A stretch of DNA of 64,000 nucleotides, taken from positions 19,397-83,396 of the forward strand of contig NZ_BDJC01000034.1 of assembly GCF_002005565.1 (NCBI RefSeq). The letters are read 5' to 3'. Source of the DNA: Streptomyces sp. JHA26 (GTDB lineage Bacteria > Actinomycetota > Actinomycetes > Streptomycetales > Streptomycetaceae). How positions within the stretch are numbered: position 1 is the stretch's first letter; the number at the start of each line of letters is the position of its first letter. Position numbers and translations under genes: made by a program. Below, in pieces: positions 16,906 through 26,249 of this stretch. The notes beneath the pieces were generated by a model that made no database searches, had not been told where the DNA came from, and was given only the letters and a program-made list of their open reading frames with translations.

Positions 16906-18069
16906 TCAGCGGGCGCCGAGGAGGTGGTCCATGGCGAGCTGGTCGAGCTGCTCGAAGGCCATGCCGCGGGCGGCGGCGGCGTCGACGTCGAAGGTGTCGA
17001 AGGCCGTGGCGTCCTCGAGGAGGCCCTTGAGCCCGTCGGGGGCGGTGGGCTGGGCGAGCTCGTCCAGGCGGGCCGCGGCGAGGGCCTCCTGCACGGCCGG
17101 GTCGGCGCGGAAGGCGGCGGCCCGGTCCTTGAGGATGAGGTAGTTGCGCATGCAGCCGGCGGCCGACGCCCACACCCCGTCGAAGTCCTCGGTGCGCGGC
17201 GGCTTGAAGTCGAAGTGCCGCGGCCCCGCGTACCCGGCCCGCTCCAGCAGGTCGACGAGCCAGAACGCGGCGCGCAGGTCACCGGCGCCGAAACGGAGGT
17301 CCTGGTCGTACTTGATGCCGGACTGGCCGTTGAGGTCGATGTGGAACAGCTTGCCCGCCCACAGGGCCTGCGCGATGCCGTGCGGGAAGTTCAGGCCGGC
17401 CATCTGCTCGTGCCCGACCTCGGGGTTGACGCCGTACAGCTCGGGGCGCTCCAGCCGCTCGATGAAGGCCAGGGCGTGTCCCACCGTGGGCAGCAGGATG
17501 TCGCCGCGCGGCTCGTTCGGCTTCGGCTCGATCGCGAACTTGATGTCGTAGCCCTGCTCGGTGACGTACTCGCCCAGCAGGTCGAAGGCCTCCTTCATCC
17601 GGTCGAGCGCGTCCCGCACGTCCTTGGCGGCCCCGGACTCCGCGCCCTCGCGGCCGCCCCAGGCGACGTACACCTGCGCGCCGAGTTCCACCGCGAGGTC
17701 GATGTTGCGGATCGTCTTGCGCAGCGCGTACCGGCGCACGTCACGGTCGTTCGCGGTGAAGGCGCCGTCCTTGAACACCGGATGGGTGAACAGGTTCGTC
17801 GTCGCCATCGGCACCTTCATACCGGTCGCGTCCAGCGCCTGCCGGAACCGCTTGACCGTGGCCTGCCGCTCCGTGTCGCTCGAGCCGAACGGGATGAGGT
17901 CGTCGTCGTGGAACGTGACGCCGTACGCGCCCAGCTCGGCCAGTCGCTGCACCGACTCGACGGGGTCCAGTGCCGGACGGGTGGCCTCCCCGAACGGGTC
18001 CCGGCCCTGCCAGCCGACCGTCCACAGACCGAACGTGAACTTGTCCTCGGGAGTGGGCTGGTAGTTCAT
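16906..18069 (-). CDS. xylA: Xylose isomerase
   Basis: D-xylose to D-xylulose isomerase, 387 residues, the standard length and numbering of Streptomyces XylA. The catalytic pair His54/Asp57 is in VTFHDDDLIPF. Glu181 and Lys183 lie in EPKPNEPRGD. The metal and tetramer motifs VGHEQMAGLNF and HIDLNGQ are present. AAGGAG lies before the ATG at 18069. It is divergent from xylB, and the ROK gene after xylB is the likely repressor. A long hairpin terminator follows. Confidence 0.98.
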   Translation of the reverse strand: MNYQPTPEDKFTFGLWTVGWQGRDPFGEATRPALDPVESVQRLAELGAYGVTFHDDDLIPFGSSDTERQATVKRFRQALDATGMKVPMATTNLFTHPVFKDGAFTANDRDVRRYALRKTIRNIDLAVELGAQVYVAWGGREGAESGAAKDVRDALDRMKEAFDLLGEYVTEQGYDIKFAIEPKPNEPRGDILLPTVGHALAFIERLERPELYGVNPEVGHEQMAGLNFPHGIAQALWAGKLFHIDLNGQSGIKYDQDLRFGAGDLRAAFWLVDLLERAGYAGPRHFDFKPPRTEDFDGVWASAAGCMRNYLILKDRAAAFRADPAVQEALAAARLDELAQPTAPDGLKGLLEDATAFDTFDVDAAAARGMAFEQLDQLAMDHLLGAR

Positions 18070-18266
18070 TTCACGGCTCCTTGCTCGCTGGCGACTATTT
18101 CGTCATGGCGATTTACAAATTAGTATGCACACGCGATCCCGGGAAGGGAACACGGTGTCCCCGATCGATCGTGTCGGGCCCCCAGCGGCCCGGCTCCTCC
18201 GCAGAACCCCAGCTCAGACCTGTCTGAGCCACAGAGCCGCACAGCCCCGGAAGAGGGAGTAGCCCG
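18070..18266. promoter_or_regulatory. Divergent xylA/xylB control region
   Basis: The 197-base space between xylA and xylB contains an unusually AT-rich stretch, 18097-18126, with GATTTACAAATTAGTAT; the core ATTTACAAAT is nearly self-complementary. It lies 30-55 bases before the xylA start codon, the right place for a promoter and operator. It is the best candidate target for the ROK repressor encoded at 19857, but no defined consensus could be checked. Confidence 0.5.
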
Positions 18267-19712
18267 ATGTCAGCAGCCGAGGGTCCGCTCGTCGTCGGCG
18301 TGGACACGTCCACCCAGTCCACCAAGGCGCTGGTCGTCGACACGGCCACCGGCCGGGTCGTCGCAAGCGGCCAGGCACCCCACACGGTGTCCTCCGGCGC
18401 CGGCCGCGAGAGCGACCCGCGGCAGTGGTGGGACGCCTTGTGCACGGCCCTGGACCAGTGCGGCGACGCGGCCCGCGAGGCCGCCGCCGTGTCGATCGGC
18501 GGGCAGCAGCACGGCCTCGTCACACTGGACGCCGCGGGTGACCCGGTGCGCCCGGCCCTGCTCTGGAACGACGTGCGCTCGGCACCGCAGGCCCGCCGCC
18601 TGATCGAGGAACTGGGCGGGGCCAAGGCCTGGGCGGAGCGTACGGGCAGCGTGCCCAGCGCCTCCTTCACCGTCACCAAGTGGGCCTGGCTCGCAGAAAA
18701 CGAGCCGGAGGCGGTCCGCGCCGTCAAGGCCGTACGCCTCCCCCACGACTACCTCACCGAGCGGCTCACCGGTGAGGGGACCACCGACCGCGGTGACGCG
18801 TCCGGCACCGGCTGGTGGGCGTCCGGGACGGAGTCGTACGACGAGGAGACCCTCGCGCGCGTGGGGCTCGATCCGGCGCTGCTGCCCCGGATCGTCCGGC
18901 CCGGCGAGCCGGCCGGCACCGTGCGCGGCAGCCACGGCCTGCCGCTCGCCGAGGGCACCCTGGTCGCCGGCGGCACCGGCGACAACGCCGCCGCCGCGCT
19001 GGGCCTCGGGGTGCGCCCCGGTGTGCCGGTGATGAGCCTCGGCACCTCCGGCACGGTGTACGCCGTCTCACAGCGGCGGCCCTCCGATCCGACCGGCACC
19101 GTGGCGGGCTTCGCCGACGCGCGCGGCGACTGGCTGCCGCTGGCCTGCACGCTGAACTGCACGCTCGCCGTCGACCGCGTGGCAGCCCTGCTCGGCCTGG
19201 ACCGGGAGGCCGTCGAACCCGGCACGGACGTCACCCTCCTGCCCTACCTGGACGGCGAACGCACCCCGAACCTGCCGCATTCCTCCGGCCTGCTGTACGG
19301 GCTGCGCCACGACACGACCGCCGGCCAGCTGCTCCAGGCCGCGTACGACGGCGCCGTCCACTCGCTGCTCGGCGCGCTCGACCTGGTCCTCGACGCGGAC
19401 GCGGACCCCTCCGCACCGCTGCTGCTGATCGGCGGCGGCGCGCGGGGGACGGCGTGGCAGCAGACCGTGCGCCGCCTCTCGGGGCGTCCCGTCCAGATAC
19501 CCGAGGCCAGGGAACTGGTGGCGCTCGGCGCCGCGGCGCAGGCGGCCGGCCTGCTCACCGGGGAGGATCCGGCGGCGGTCGCCCGGCGCTGGGACACGGC
19601 CGCCGGACCGGTGCTCGATGCCGTGGAGCGGGACGAGGCGACACTGGCCAGGATCGCCAAGGTAGTCTCCGACTCGGCGCCGCTCCTGGAGCGGGACGGG
19701 GGCACCCGCTGA
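18267..19712 (+). CDS. xylB: Xylulokinase
   Basis: ATP-dependent D-xylulose kinase of the FGGY family, 481 residues. The phosphate-binding loop is VVGVDTSTQSTKALVVD; substrate-contact motifs include SIGGQQHGLVTLD. The catalytic base Asp239 is in GGTGDNAAAALG, and the adenosine-binding glycine region is LIGGGARGTAWQQ. Together with divergent xylA it forms the isomerase route from xylose to xylulose-5-phosphate. GAGGGAG precedes the ATG. The ROK regulator follows 144 bases downstream. Confidence 0.97.
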   Translation: MSAAEGPLVVGVDTSTQSTKALVVDTATGRVVASGQAPHTVSSGAGRESDPRQWWDALCTALDQCGDAAREAAAVSIGGQQHGLVTLDAAGDPVRPALLWNDVRSAPQARRLIEELGGAKAWAERTGSVPSASFTVTKWAWLAENEPEAVRAVKAVRLPHDYLTERLTGEGTTDRGDASGTGWWASGTESYDEETLARVGLDPALLPRIVRPGEPAGTVRGSHGLPLAEGTLVAGGTGDNAAAALGLGVRPGVPVMSLGTSGTVYAVSQRRPSDPTGTVAGFADARGDWLPLACTLNCTLAVDRVAALLGLDREAVEPGTDVTLLPYLDGERTPNLPHSSGLLYGLRHDTTAGQLLQAAYDGAVHSLLGALDLVLDADADPSAPLLLIGGGARGTAWQQTVRRLSGRPVQIPEARELVALGAAAQAAGLLTGEDPAAVARRWDTAAGPVLDAVERDEATLARIAKVVSDSAPLLERDGGTR

Positions 19713-19760
19713 CGACGTGCTCGCGCGGGCGCTCCGCCGGGCACCGGCCGGGGCGCCCAC

Positions 19761-19780
19761 CGCTCGTCCGCGGACGAGCG
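19761..19780. promoter_or_regulatory. 20-bp perfect palindrome between xylB and ROK gene
   Basis: CGCTCGTCCG followed by CGGACGAGCG is a perfect 20-bp palindrome without a spacer, 49 bases past the xylB stop and 77 bases before the ROK gene. It can be an xylB terminator or an autoregulatory ROK operator. The lack of a loop favours a protein-binding site; this is inference. Confidence 0.45.
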
Positions 19781-19856
19781 CGCGGCCGGGGGCGGTCCGC
19801 ACCGTCCGAACGACCGACGAGCACCGCATACGTACCGACCGAGGATTGACGGAGGC

Positions 19857-21068
19857 ATGACCGCACCCCCGCACGAAGCGCGTCCGGCCCGGCCCGGGCG
19901 TGCGCTGCCGGACACCCAGCAGGGCATGCGCCGTCGCAACCTCTCCCGGGTGATGCACACCGTCAGCGCCGAGGGACCGCTGTCCCGGGCGGCCGTCGCC
20001 TCCCGGATCGGGCTGACGCGCGCGGCCGTGTCGTCCCTCGTGGACGAGCTCATCCGCTCGGGCCTGCTGGAGGAGCTGGGGCCCGAACGTCCCGGACGGG
20101 TGGGCCGGCCCGGTTCGGCGCTCGCCGTCAGCGCGAAGGGCCCGGCCGGGATCGGCGCGGAGGTCGGCGTCGACCACCTCGCGGTCTGCGCGGTCGACCT
20201 GCGCGGCCGGATACGGGCGCGGGCCGTGCGGTACGGCAGCAATCGCGGCCGCTCGCTGGAGCCGGTGACCGAGCAGCTCACCGGCCTGGTGCGGACGGTC
20301 GTCGCGGAGGCGGAGGTGGAGGGCCTGTGGCCGGCCGGGCTGGCCGTGGCCGTGCCGGGTCTGGTGGCACGGGACGGACGGACCGTCGTACGCGCCCCGA
20401 ACCTCGACTGGCACGACGCCGACCTCGGCGCACTGCTGCCCTCCGACGTCCCGTTGGCCGTGGACAACGAGGCCAACTTCGGCGCGCTCGCCGAGCTCTG
20501 GCTCGGCGACGGCACCCCCCGGGACTTCCTGCACGTCTCCGCCGAGATCGGCATCGGTGCGGCCGTCGTCGTCGACGGCCGCCTGCTGCGCGGGACCCGG
20601 GGCTTCGCGGGCGAGCTGGGACACGTGCCGGTGCATCCGGACGGGCCGGAATGCCCCTGCGGGGGGCGTGGCTGCCTGGAGCAGTACGCCGGTGAGAAGG
20701 CGGTGCTGCGCGCGGCCGGTGCGGAACCGGTCGAGGACCGGGTCGGACTGCTCGCGGGGCGCGCCGCCGAGGGCGACGAGGCCGTACGGCGCGCCCTGCG
20801 CGAGGCGGGGACCGCACTCGGCATCGCGCTGACCGGGGCGGTCAACCTGCTGGATCCCGAGAGCGTGGTGCTGGGCGGGGCGCTGGCCGGACTCGCGCCC
20901 TGGTTGCTGCCGTCCCTGCGGGACGAGCTGGCCCGGCGCACGGCCGGCCCCGCCTGTCCCGTGTCCGTGTCGGAGCTCGGCCCGCAGGGACCGCTGCTCG
21001 GCGCGGCGCACTCGGTGATCCGGGGCGTCCTGGACGATCCGGCGTCCGCGGTGGCCGAGCGGGTCTGA
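19857..21068 (+). CDS. ROK-family transcriptional repressor, probable xylose regulator
   Basis: A 403-residue ROK (XylR/NagC-type) regulator. Residues 20-95 form a winged helix (MRRRNLSRVMHTVSAEGPLS, SRAAVASRIGLTRAAVSSL). The sugar kinase-like ROK domain follows, with LDWHDADLG, VDNEANFGALAE, EIGIGAAVVVDG and GFAGELGH. The zinc motif CPCGGRGCLEQY is complete. Placed directly after xylB, it is expected to repress xylA and xylB until xylose or a derivative binds, as XylR does in other bacteria; ROK proteins in Streptomyces such as Rok7B7 also act on other carbon genes. ATG at 19857. Confidence 0.93.
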   Translation: MTAPPHEARPARPGRALPDTQQGMRRRNLSRVMHTVSAEGPLSRAAVASRIGLTRAAVSSLVDELIRSGLLEELGPERPGRVGRPGSALAVSAKGPAGIGAEVGVDHLAVCAVDLRGRIRARAVRYGSNRGRSLEPVTEQLTGLVRTVVAEAEVEGLWPAGLAVAVPGLVARDGRTVVRAPNLDWHDADLGALLPSDVPLAVDNEANFGALAELWLGDGTPRDFLHVSAEIGIGAAVVVDGRLLRGTRGFAGELGHVPVHPDGPECPCGGRGCLEQYAGEKAVLRAAGAEPVEDRVGLLAGRAAEGDEAVRRALREAGTALGIALTGAVNLLDPESVVLGGALAGLAPWLLPSLRDELARRTAGPACPVSVSELGPQGPLLGAAHSVIRGVLDDPASAVAERV

Positions 21069-21463
21069 GACCGGGCGGGCTGCCGCGGCAGGTGGCGGGG
21101 ATCGGCAGAAGCCGGAAAGCAGCAGAAGCCGCAGAGCGGCAGGAGCCGGGGAGCAGCACCCGGAGTCCCACGGCGCTCACTCGATCGAGTGAGCGCCGTA
21201 TCCACAACATCGCGGTCGTCCACCGAACCGCGACGCGTACTTATGCCCAACCCGGGTCGCTCGTACGGTGGTTCACGCGAAGCCCTTCGTGACCGCGGCA
21301 CAAGGGCACCGCGCCCCCCTGTCCGCTCCTCGGCGTTCGGCCCCGCTCCTCGCAACCAAGCCGTCGCCCCACCGTTGGCCACCGTGCGCGACACGGCACC
21401 GCTCCGTGGAACCGCGCACCCCACCCGCGCACCACCCCCCCCACCCACGAAAGGCGGTCCTCC
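21069..21463. other. Gene-free stretch after ROK gene
   Basis: 395 bases without a convincing gene on either strand. It contains purine-rich GCAGAAGCCG-like near-repeats at 21098-21152, the palindromic terminator at 21170-21199, and the promoter region of the exported amidase, ending in a CGAAAGGCGG ribosome binding site just before 21464. Confidence 0.5.
21170..21199. terminator. Palindromic terminator after ROK gene
   Basis: ACGGCGCTCACTCGA and its exact reverse complement follow one another without a spacer (15-bp arms), about 100 bases after the ROK stop codon. As RNA it folds into a stable hairpin, so it is best read as the terminator of the xylB-ROK transcript. Confidence 0.75.
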
Positions 21464-22072
21464 GTGGAAACGGAAAGGGCAACACCTTCTCCGACCAGGC
21501 GGCGACTCCTGCAGGGCGCCGCGCTCGCCACCGTCTCCTCCCCACTGCTGTCCGGCACACGAGCCGCCGCGCGGCCCCGTGCCGCCGCCGACTACCCGCC
21601 CGTCGAGTGGCAGCCGGCGAACACGTCCAACTACAGCCGGTCGGACCGCCCCCGCACCTACCCCCTCGACCACGTGGTCGTCCACGTCACGCAGGAGACG
21701 TACGCCGACACGCTCTCCATCTTCCGCGATCCGGGCAGGCAGGTGTCCGCCCACTACGTCGTCCGCTCCGCCGACGGACACGTCGCGCAGTGCGTCCTCG
21801 AGTCCGACATCGCCTGGCACGCCGGCAACTGGGACTACAACACCCGCAGCATCGGCATCGAGCACGAGGGCTGGGTGGACCGGTCGGAGTACTTCACCGA
21901 CGCCCTGTACGAGCAGTCGGCGCGGCTCACCGCGGCGATCTGCGCCAGGTACGGCATCCCCAGGGACCGCGCGCACATCATCGGGCACCACGAGGTACCG
22001 GGCAGCGACCACACGGATCCGGGGCCCCTGTGGGACTGGGTTCGGTACATCAGACTGGTCAACTTCGCCTGA
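21464..22072 (+). CDS. Tat-exported N-acetylmuramoyl-L-alanine amidase
   Basis: A 202-residue peptidoglycan amidase of the amidase_2/PGRP type, cleaving the MurNAc-L-Ala bond. Residues 11-40 form a twin-arginine signal (TRRRLLQGAALATVSS). Zinc ligands are probably His74 (VVVHVTQ), His175 (IIGHHEVPG) and Asp185 (HTDPGPLWDW). IGIEHEGW supplies the conserved catalytic region. It should act outside the membrane in cell-wall turnover. The start is GTG, eight bases after AAAGGCGG. It sits alone between the ROK gene and a GAF regulator. Confidence 0.92.
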   Translation: METERATPSPTRRRLLQGAALATVSSPLLSGTRAAARPRAAADYPPVEWQPANTSNYSRSDRPRTYPLDHVVVHVTQETYADTLSIFRDPGRQVSAHYVVRSADGHVAQCVLESDIAWHAGNWDYNTRSIGIEHEGWVDRSEYFTDALYEQSARLTAAICARYGIPRDRAHIIGHHEVPGSDHTDPGPLWDWVRYIRLVNFA

Positions 22073-22180
22073 CGCGCGGCGGACGGCCACGTTCGGGTGA
22101 TCGGGCCGGTCGAAGTGGTTGTCCGAGCCCACCCGCGGAGTGACGATGTCCCCGTCGTATCGCTCTCCGGGGAGGCCGAG

Positions 22181-23440
22181 TTGACCGATTCGTGGCTGGC
22201 TCTGGAACCCGGGGCCGATCCCGTCGAGCGCGCGCGGACGTTGCGGCGCGCGCACGAGACGTTCACCGAGGCGGGCACGGTGCCGCGGCCCGTGCGCGCC
22301 GTGGTGGCGGAGTCGTGGCGGCGGTCCGTCCGGGCGGGTGTCGGCCCGGACGGCACCGCGAGCGTGGAACTCGTGGACGGTGACCTCGGCGCCTACCGCG
22401 CCGAGCATCCGCTGGCACGGGTGATGCCGCTGTTCCGTGAACTCCTGGGCGCGTTCGCGGCCGACGGCGAGCATCTGCTGGCGGTGTGCGACGCGCACGG
22501 CAGGCTGCTGTGGGTCGAGGGACATCCGGTCACCCGGCGGCGGGCGGGGCGGATGAACTTCGTGCCCGGCGCCCGGTGGGCGGAGTCCGCGGTGGGGACG
22601 AACGCGCCGGGCACGGCGGTGGCCCTCGGCCGACCGGTGCAGGTCTTCGCGGCCGAGCACTTCATCCGGCGGGTCCAGCCGTGGACGTGCGCGGCGGCTC
22701 CGGTGCACGATCCGCGTACCGGGCGGGTGCTGGGCGCCGTGGACATCACGGGCGGGGACGGGCTGGCGCATCCGCACAGCCTGGGCTTCGTCCAGGCGGT
22801 GGCCCGGGCCGCGGAGTCCCAGCTGGCGCTGCTCACGCCGGAGCGGCCCGCTACCGGCACGGCCGAGCTGACCGCGCTGGGCCGCGACGAGGCACTGCTG
22901 AGCCACGGCGGCGGCAGGATCCGGCTCAGCCGGCGGCACAGCGAGATCGTGGTGCTGCTGGCACACCACCCGGAGGGCCTGACCGGTGACGAACTGCTGT
23001 GCGCGCTGTACGAGGACGAGACGGTGCCCCCGGTGACCCTGCGAGCCGAACTGGCGCGCCTGCGCGGGGTGCTGGGACCGGACGTGCTGGCCTCCCGCCC
23101 GTACCGGCTCACGCTGCCCGTCGAGTCCGACGCCGCCGTGGTCGAGCGTCGCCTGCGGGCGGGTGGCGTGACGGCGGCCGCGGCGGCGTACGCCGGTCCC
23201 CTCCTGCCCGGTTCCCGGGCCCCGGCGGTGGCACGGCACCGCCGCCGGCTCGCCGACGACCTGCGCGCCGCGTTGATCGCCGGCCGTGATCCCGACCTCC
23301 TGGCCGACTGGGCGCACGCACCGTGGGGCGAGGACGACCTGGACGTCTGGCGTGCGCTGGCCTCCGTCCGGCCCACCGCCGCGGTGCTGTCACGACTCGC
23401 CGCGCTGGAGTCCGAGCTCGCGGCGCCACGCGCGTGGTGA
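22181..23440 (+). CDS. GAF-domain transcriptional activator, AcoR-like without AAA domain
   Basis: A 419-residue sensor/regulator. Residues 60-230 form a GAF-like sensory part (VVAESWRRSVRAGV, MPLFRELLGAFAADGEHLLA and FVPGARWAESAVGTNAPG) as found in AcoR-type activators. The C-terminal region holds a winged-helix unit (RLSRRHSEIVVLLAHHPEG, TLRAELARLRGVLG). The sigma54 AAA domain of classical AcoR is missing, as usual in actinobacteria. The start is TTG at 22181, chosen because GGGGAGG lies six bases upstream and upstream codons look non-coding. Placed 131 bases before an aldehyde dehydrogenase in the same direction, it probably controls it. Confidence 0.88.
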   Translation: MTDSWLALEPGADPVERARTLRRAHETFTEAGTVPRPVRAVVAESWRRSVRAGVGPDGTASVELVDGDLGAYRAEHPLARVMPLFRELLGAFAADGEHLLAVCDAHGRLLWVEGHPVTRRRAGRMNFVPGARWAESAVGTNAPGTAVALGRPVQVFAAEHFIRRVQPWTCAAAPVHDPRTGRVLGAVDITGGDGLAHPHSLGFVQAVARAAESQLALLTPERPATGTAELTALGRDEALLSHGGGRIRLSRRHSEIVVLLAHHPEGLTGDELLCALYEDETVPPVTLRAELARLRGVLGPDVLASRPYRLTLPVESDAAVVERRLRAGGVTAAAAAYAGPLLPGSRAPAVARHRRRLADDLRAALIAGRDPDLLADWAHAPWGEDDLDVWRALASVRPTAAVLSRLAALESELAAPRAW

Positions 23441-23571
23441 CGGCCCACCGGTGAGCGGCGGGCACCGGCCCGGGGCCGCCGCCCGCGCAACGTCCCCGCA
23501 ACCTCGCGCTCCCTAGCCTCCCGGAGAGCTGCCCGACGACGGGCAGCGCACGATGAGGGAGGCAGACCAGG

Positions 23572-25095
23572 ATGACCCGTTACGCGGCGCCCGGCACCGA
23601 GGGCGCGATCGTCTCCTACGAGTCGCGCTACGACCACTTCATCGGCGGCGAGTACGTACCACCGGTGCGCGGACAGTACTTCGAGAACCCGTCCCCGGTG
23701 AACGGGCAGCCGTTCACGGAGATCGCGCGCGGTACGGCGGAGGATGTCGAGCGGGCGCTCGACGCGGCGCACGGTGCCGCTCCGGTCTGGGGCCGCACAT
23801 CCGTCACCGAGCGTTCCGGCATCCTGTTGAGGATCGCGGACCGCATGGAGGCGAACCTGGAACGCCTGGCGGTCGCCGAGAGCTGGGAGAACGGCAAGCC
23901 GGTGCGCGAGACGCTGGCGGCCGACATCCCGCTCGCCATCGACCACTTCCGTTACTTCGCGGGCGTGATCCGCGCCCAGGAGGGCTCGATCGGCGAGGTC
24001 GACGACGACACCGTCGCGTACCACTTCCACGAGCCGCTGGGCGTGGTCGCGCAGATCATCCCGTGGAACTTCCCGATCCTGATGGCGACCTGGAAGCTCG
24101 CCCCCGCTCTCGCCGCCGGCAACGCGGTGGTCCTGAAGCCCGCCGAACAGACCCCGGCCTCGATCCACTTCTGGCTGAGCCTGGTCGCGGACCTGCTGCC
24201 GCCGGGTGTCGTGAACGTCGTCAACGGCTTCGGGGTGGAGGCGGGCAAGCCGCTCGCGTCGAGCCCGCGGGTGGCGAAGGTGGCGTTCACCGGGGAGACC
24301 ACCACCGGGCGGCTGATCATGCAGTACGCCTCGGAGAACATCAAACCGGTCACGCTGGAACTCGGCGGCAAGTCGCCGAACATCTTCTTCGACGACGTCT
24401 GGGCGCGGGACGACGACTTCCGCGACAAGGCGCTCGAGGGCTTCACGATGTTCGCGCTCAACCAGGGCGAGGTGTGCACCTGTCCGTCCCGGGCGCTGGT
24501 CCAGCGCGGCCACTACGCGGAGTTCATGGAAGCCGCGGTCGCCCGCACCGAGCTGATCACCCCGGGCCACCCGCTGGACACCGACACGATGATCGGCGCC
24601 CAGGCGTCCAACGACCAGTTGGAGAAGATCCTCTCCTACCTGGACATCGGCCGGCAGGAGGGCGCCAAGGTCCTCACCGGGGGCGGACGCCTCGAGCACG
24701 AGGGCGAGCTGAAGGGCGGCTACTACGTCCAGCCCACGATCTTCGAGGGCCACAACCGCATGCGGATCTTCCAGGAGGAGATCTTCGGCCCGGTCGTGTC
24801 GGTCACGGCCTTCGACGACTTCGACGACGCGATCAAGACCGCCAACGACACGCTGTACGGCCTCGGCGCCGGGGTGTGGACCCGCGACATGAACACCGCG
24901 TACCGCGCGGGCCGCGCGATCCAGGCGGGCCGCGTCTGGACGAACTGCTACCACGCCTACCCGGCGCACGCCGCGTTCGGCGGCTACAAGCAGTCGGGGA
25001 TCGGCCGGGAGAACCACCGGATGATGCTGGAGCACTACCAGCAGACGAAGAATCTGCTGGTGTCGTACTCGCCGAAGAAGCTGGGCTTCTTCTAG
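23572..25095 (+). CDS. NAD-dependent aldehyde dehydrogenase (acetaldehyde type)
   Basis: A 507-residue aldehyde dehydrogenase, ExaC/AldB-like, oxidising acetaldehyde or similar aldehydes to the acid with NAD(P). The general-base Glu263 is in VTLELGGKSPN and the nucleophile Cys302 in NQGEVCTCPSRA. The cofactor motif VAFTGETTTGR and the PWNFPI element are present. The family is commonly paired with an AcoR-type activator, here directly upstream, and with a DUF779 gene, here 32 kb away at 57179. GGGAGG lies ten bases before the ATG. A hairpin terminator follows. Confidence 0.96.
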   Translation: MTRYAAPGTEGAIVSYESRYDHFIGGEYVPPVRGQYFENPSPVNGQPFTEIARGTAEDVERALDAAHGAAPVWGRTSVTERSGILLRIADRMEANLERLAVAESWENGKPVRETLAADIPLAIDHFRYFAGVIRAQEGSIGEVDDDTVAYHFHEPLGVVAQIIPWNFPILMATWKLAPALAAGNAVVLKPAEQTPASIHFWLSLVADLLPPGVVNVVNGFGVEAGKPLASSPRVAKVAFTGETTTGRLIMQYASENIKPVTLELGGKSPNIFFDDVWARDDDFRDKALEGFTMFALNQGEVCTCPSRALVQRGHYAEFMEAAVARTELITPGHPLDTDTMIGAQASNDQLEKILSYLDIGRQEGAKVLTGGGRLEHEGELKGGYYVQPTIFEGHNRMRIFQEEIFGPVVSVTAFDDFDDAIKTANDTLYGLGAGVWTRDMNTAYRAGRAIQAGRVWTNCYHAYPAHAAFGGYKQSGIGRENHRMMLEHYQQTKNLLVSYSPKKLGFF

Positions 25096-25105
25096 ACGCA
25101 GGAGG

Positions 25106-25145
25106 AAGGGCGCCTGACCTGGGCTTTCACCCGTCAGGTGCCCTT
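25106..25145. terminator. Terminator after aldehyde dehydrogenase
   Basis: AAGGGCGCCTGAC at 25106-25118 pairs with GTCAGGTGCCCTT at 25133-25145, a 13-bp stem with one G-T pair and a 14-base loop, eleven bases after the stop codon. The right arm runs into the transposase remnant. Confidence 0.75.
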
Positions 25146-25374
25146 CACCCACCTCACCTTGGTCGACGCGCTGCCACTCGCTCGTGGGCTGCTCGACAAG
25201 ACTCCCGCCGTCGCGGGCCGGGTCGGCCGCCCCCGGCGACGCCCCGACGCACTGCCGGCCGACCGCGGCTACGACCACGACACGTACCGCCGCCTGCTCC
25301 GGCAGCGAGGGATCCACCCCGTGATCGCGAAGGGAGGCGAGCCGCACGGCACCGGCCCGTCCGCTCTCTGCTAA
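25138..25374 (+). pseudogene. IS5-family transposase fragment
   Basis: About 70 codons matching the central DDE region of IS5-family transposases: GRPRRRPDALPADRGYDHDT with the second catalytic Asp region, then YRRLLRQRGIHPVIAKGG. No start region, no first catalytic Asp and no C-terminal part with the final Glu are present; similarity stops at PHGTG. The frame stops at 25374, overlapping the GNAT gene stop. It is a dead fragment left directly behind the aldehyde dehydrogenase. Confidence 0.75.
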
Positions 25375-26249
25375 AGGTCGAGCTGATGCTGGTGTGTCGT
25401 GTGCGTGGGTGTGTAGCCGAGGCTGTCGTTGATCTGTCTCATGTGCGTGTTGCTGTCGGCGGTGTCGGTCAGGAGGCCACCGAGGCCCGGATAGTCCCTA
25501 TGGGCCTGTCGGATCGACTCGGCCTTCATCCATCGGCCGAGGCCGTGTCCACGGTGCTCGGGCAGCACACCGGTGCCGTAGTGCTGGCCGTCACCTGCGC
25601 CGTTGCCGGGGACGACGAGTTCGGTGAACCCGGCGATCGAGCCGTTGGAGGCGTCGATGGCGACGACGGTGTGCAGGTGGTCGCCGCGCTGTTCGACGGC
25701 CTTCGCCGCGGCCCGCACACGGTCCACGTCCCAGGTCACGGTGCCGTAGTCGGTGTCGTCCATGGGCATGTCGTCCATGGCGCGGCGTGAGGCGGCGAAC
25801 GTCTGGGCGAGGTCGTCGGGGACGGTTCCCTGCCATGACATCAGCCGGTAGCCGGGATACGGACGCTCGATGATCTCGGCGAGGGCGGCAGTGTCCACGT
25901 CAGCCAGTGGCAAGCGGGTGAACCTCAAGGTGAGGACCTTCCGGAAACCGCGCGCTGTCAGGAAGCGGTCGCCGGGCGATCCGGCTTCTGCCTGCGCGAC
26001 AACGCAGCGTCGGGCGTTGTCCCGGGCGGTGGCCACGGCGGTGTCGAGGAGCCGGGAGCCGACACCCTTGCGGCGCTCCGCGGGATGAACACGGAGGTCG
26101 AGCTCGGCCAGGTGCTCCTGTCCGCCGCCGAACAGGTGCAGAAAGGCCGTCCCGACAGGGATGGAATCCGCGTCCGACGCCAACCAGGCAAGACGCCGGC
26201 TGTGCGGCCCGTGAGCGGGGTCGGTCAGTGGGGTGATGCGAAGGGACAA
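25371..26249 (-). CDS. Tandem GNAT-domain N-acetyltransferase
   Basis: A 292-residue protein with two GNAT domains. The first (about residues 1-120) has the acetyl-CoA loop VHPAERRKGVGSRLLD. The second (about 150-285) has GTGVLPEHRGHGLGRWMKA. Tandem GNATs of this kind include mycothiol synthase-like and antibiotic-modifying enzymes; the acceptor here is unknown. The start is probably TTG at 26249, with GGAG five bases upstream; a TTG nine codons earlier is possible. Third codon positions look less GC-rich than in neighbours, and transposase remnants lie on both sides, so acquisition by transfer is likely. Confidence 0.85.
   Translation of the reverse strand: MSLRITPLTDPAHGPHSRRLAWLASDADSIPVGTAFLHLFGGGQEHLAELDLRVHPAERRKGVGSRLLDTAVATARDNARRCVVAQAEAGSPGDRFLTARGFRKVLTLRFTRLPLADVDTAALAEIIERPYPGYRLMSWQGTVPDDLAQTFAASRRAMDDMPMDDTDYGTVTWDVDRVRAAAKAVEQRGDHLHTVVAIDASNGSIAGFTELVVPGNGAGDGQHYGTGVLPEHRGHGLGRWMKAESIRQAHRDYPGLGGLLTDTADSNTHMRQINDSLGYTPTHTTHQHQLDL

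Noticed and set aside
19244..23317. A 1357-codon minus-strand frame opposite xylB, ROK, amidase and GAF regulator
   Set aside because: No domain or ribosome binding site; it mirrors the third-position GC of the real genes.
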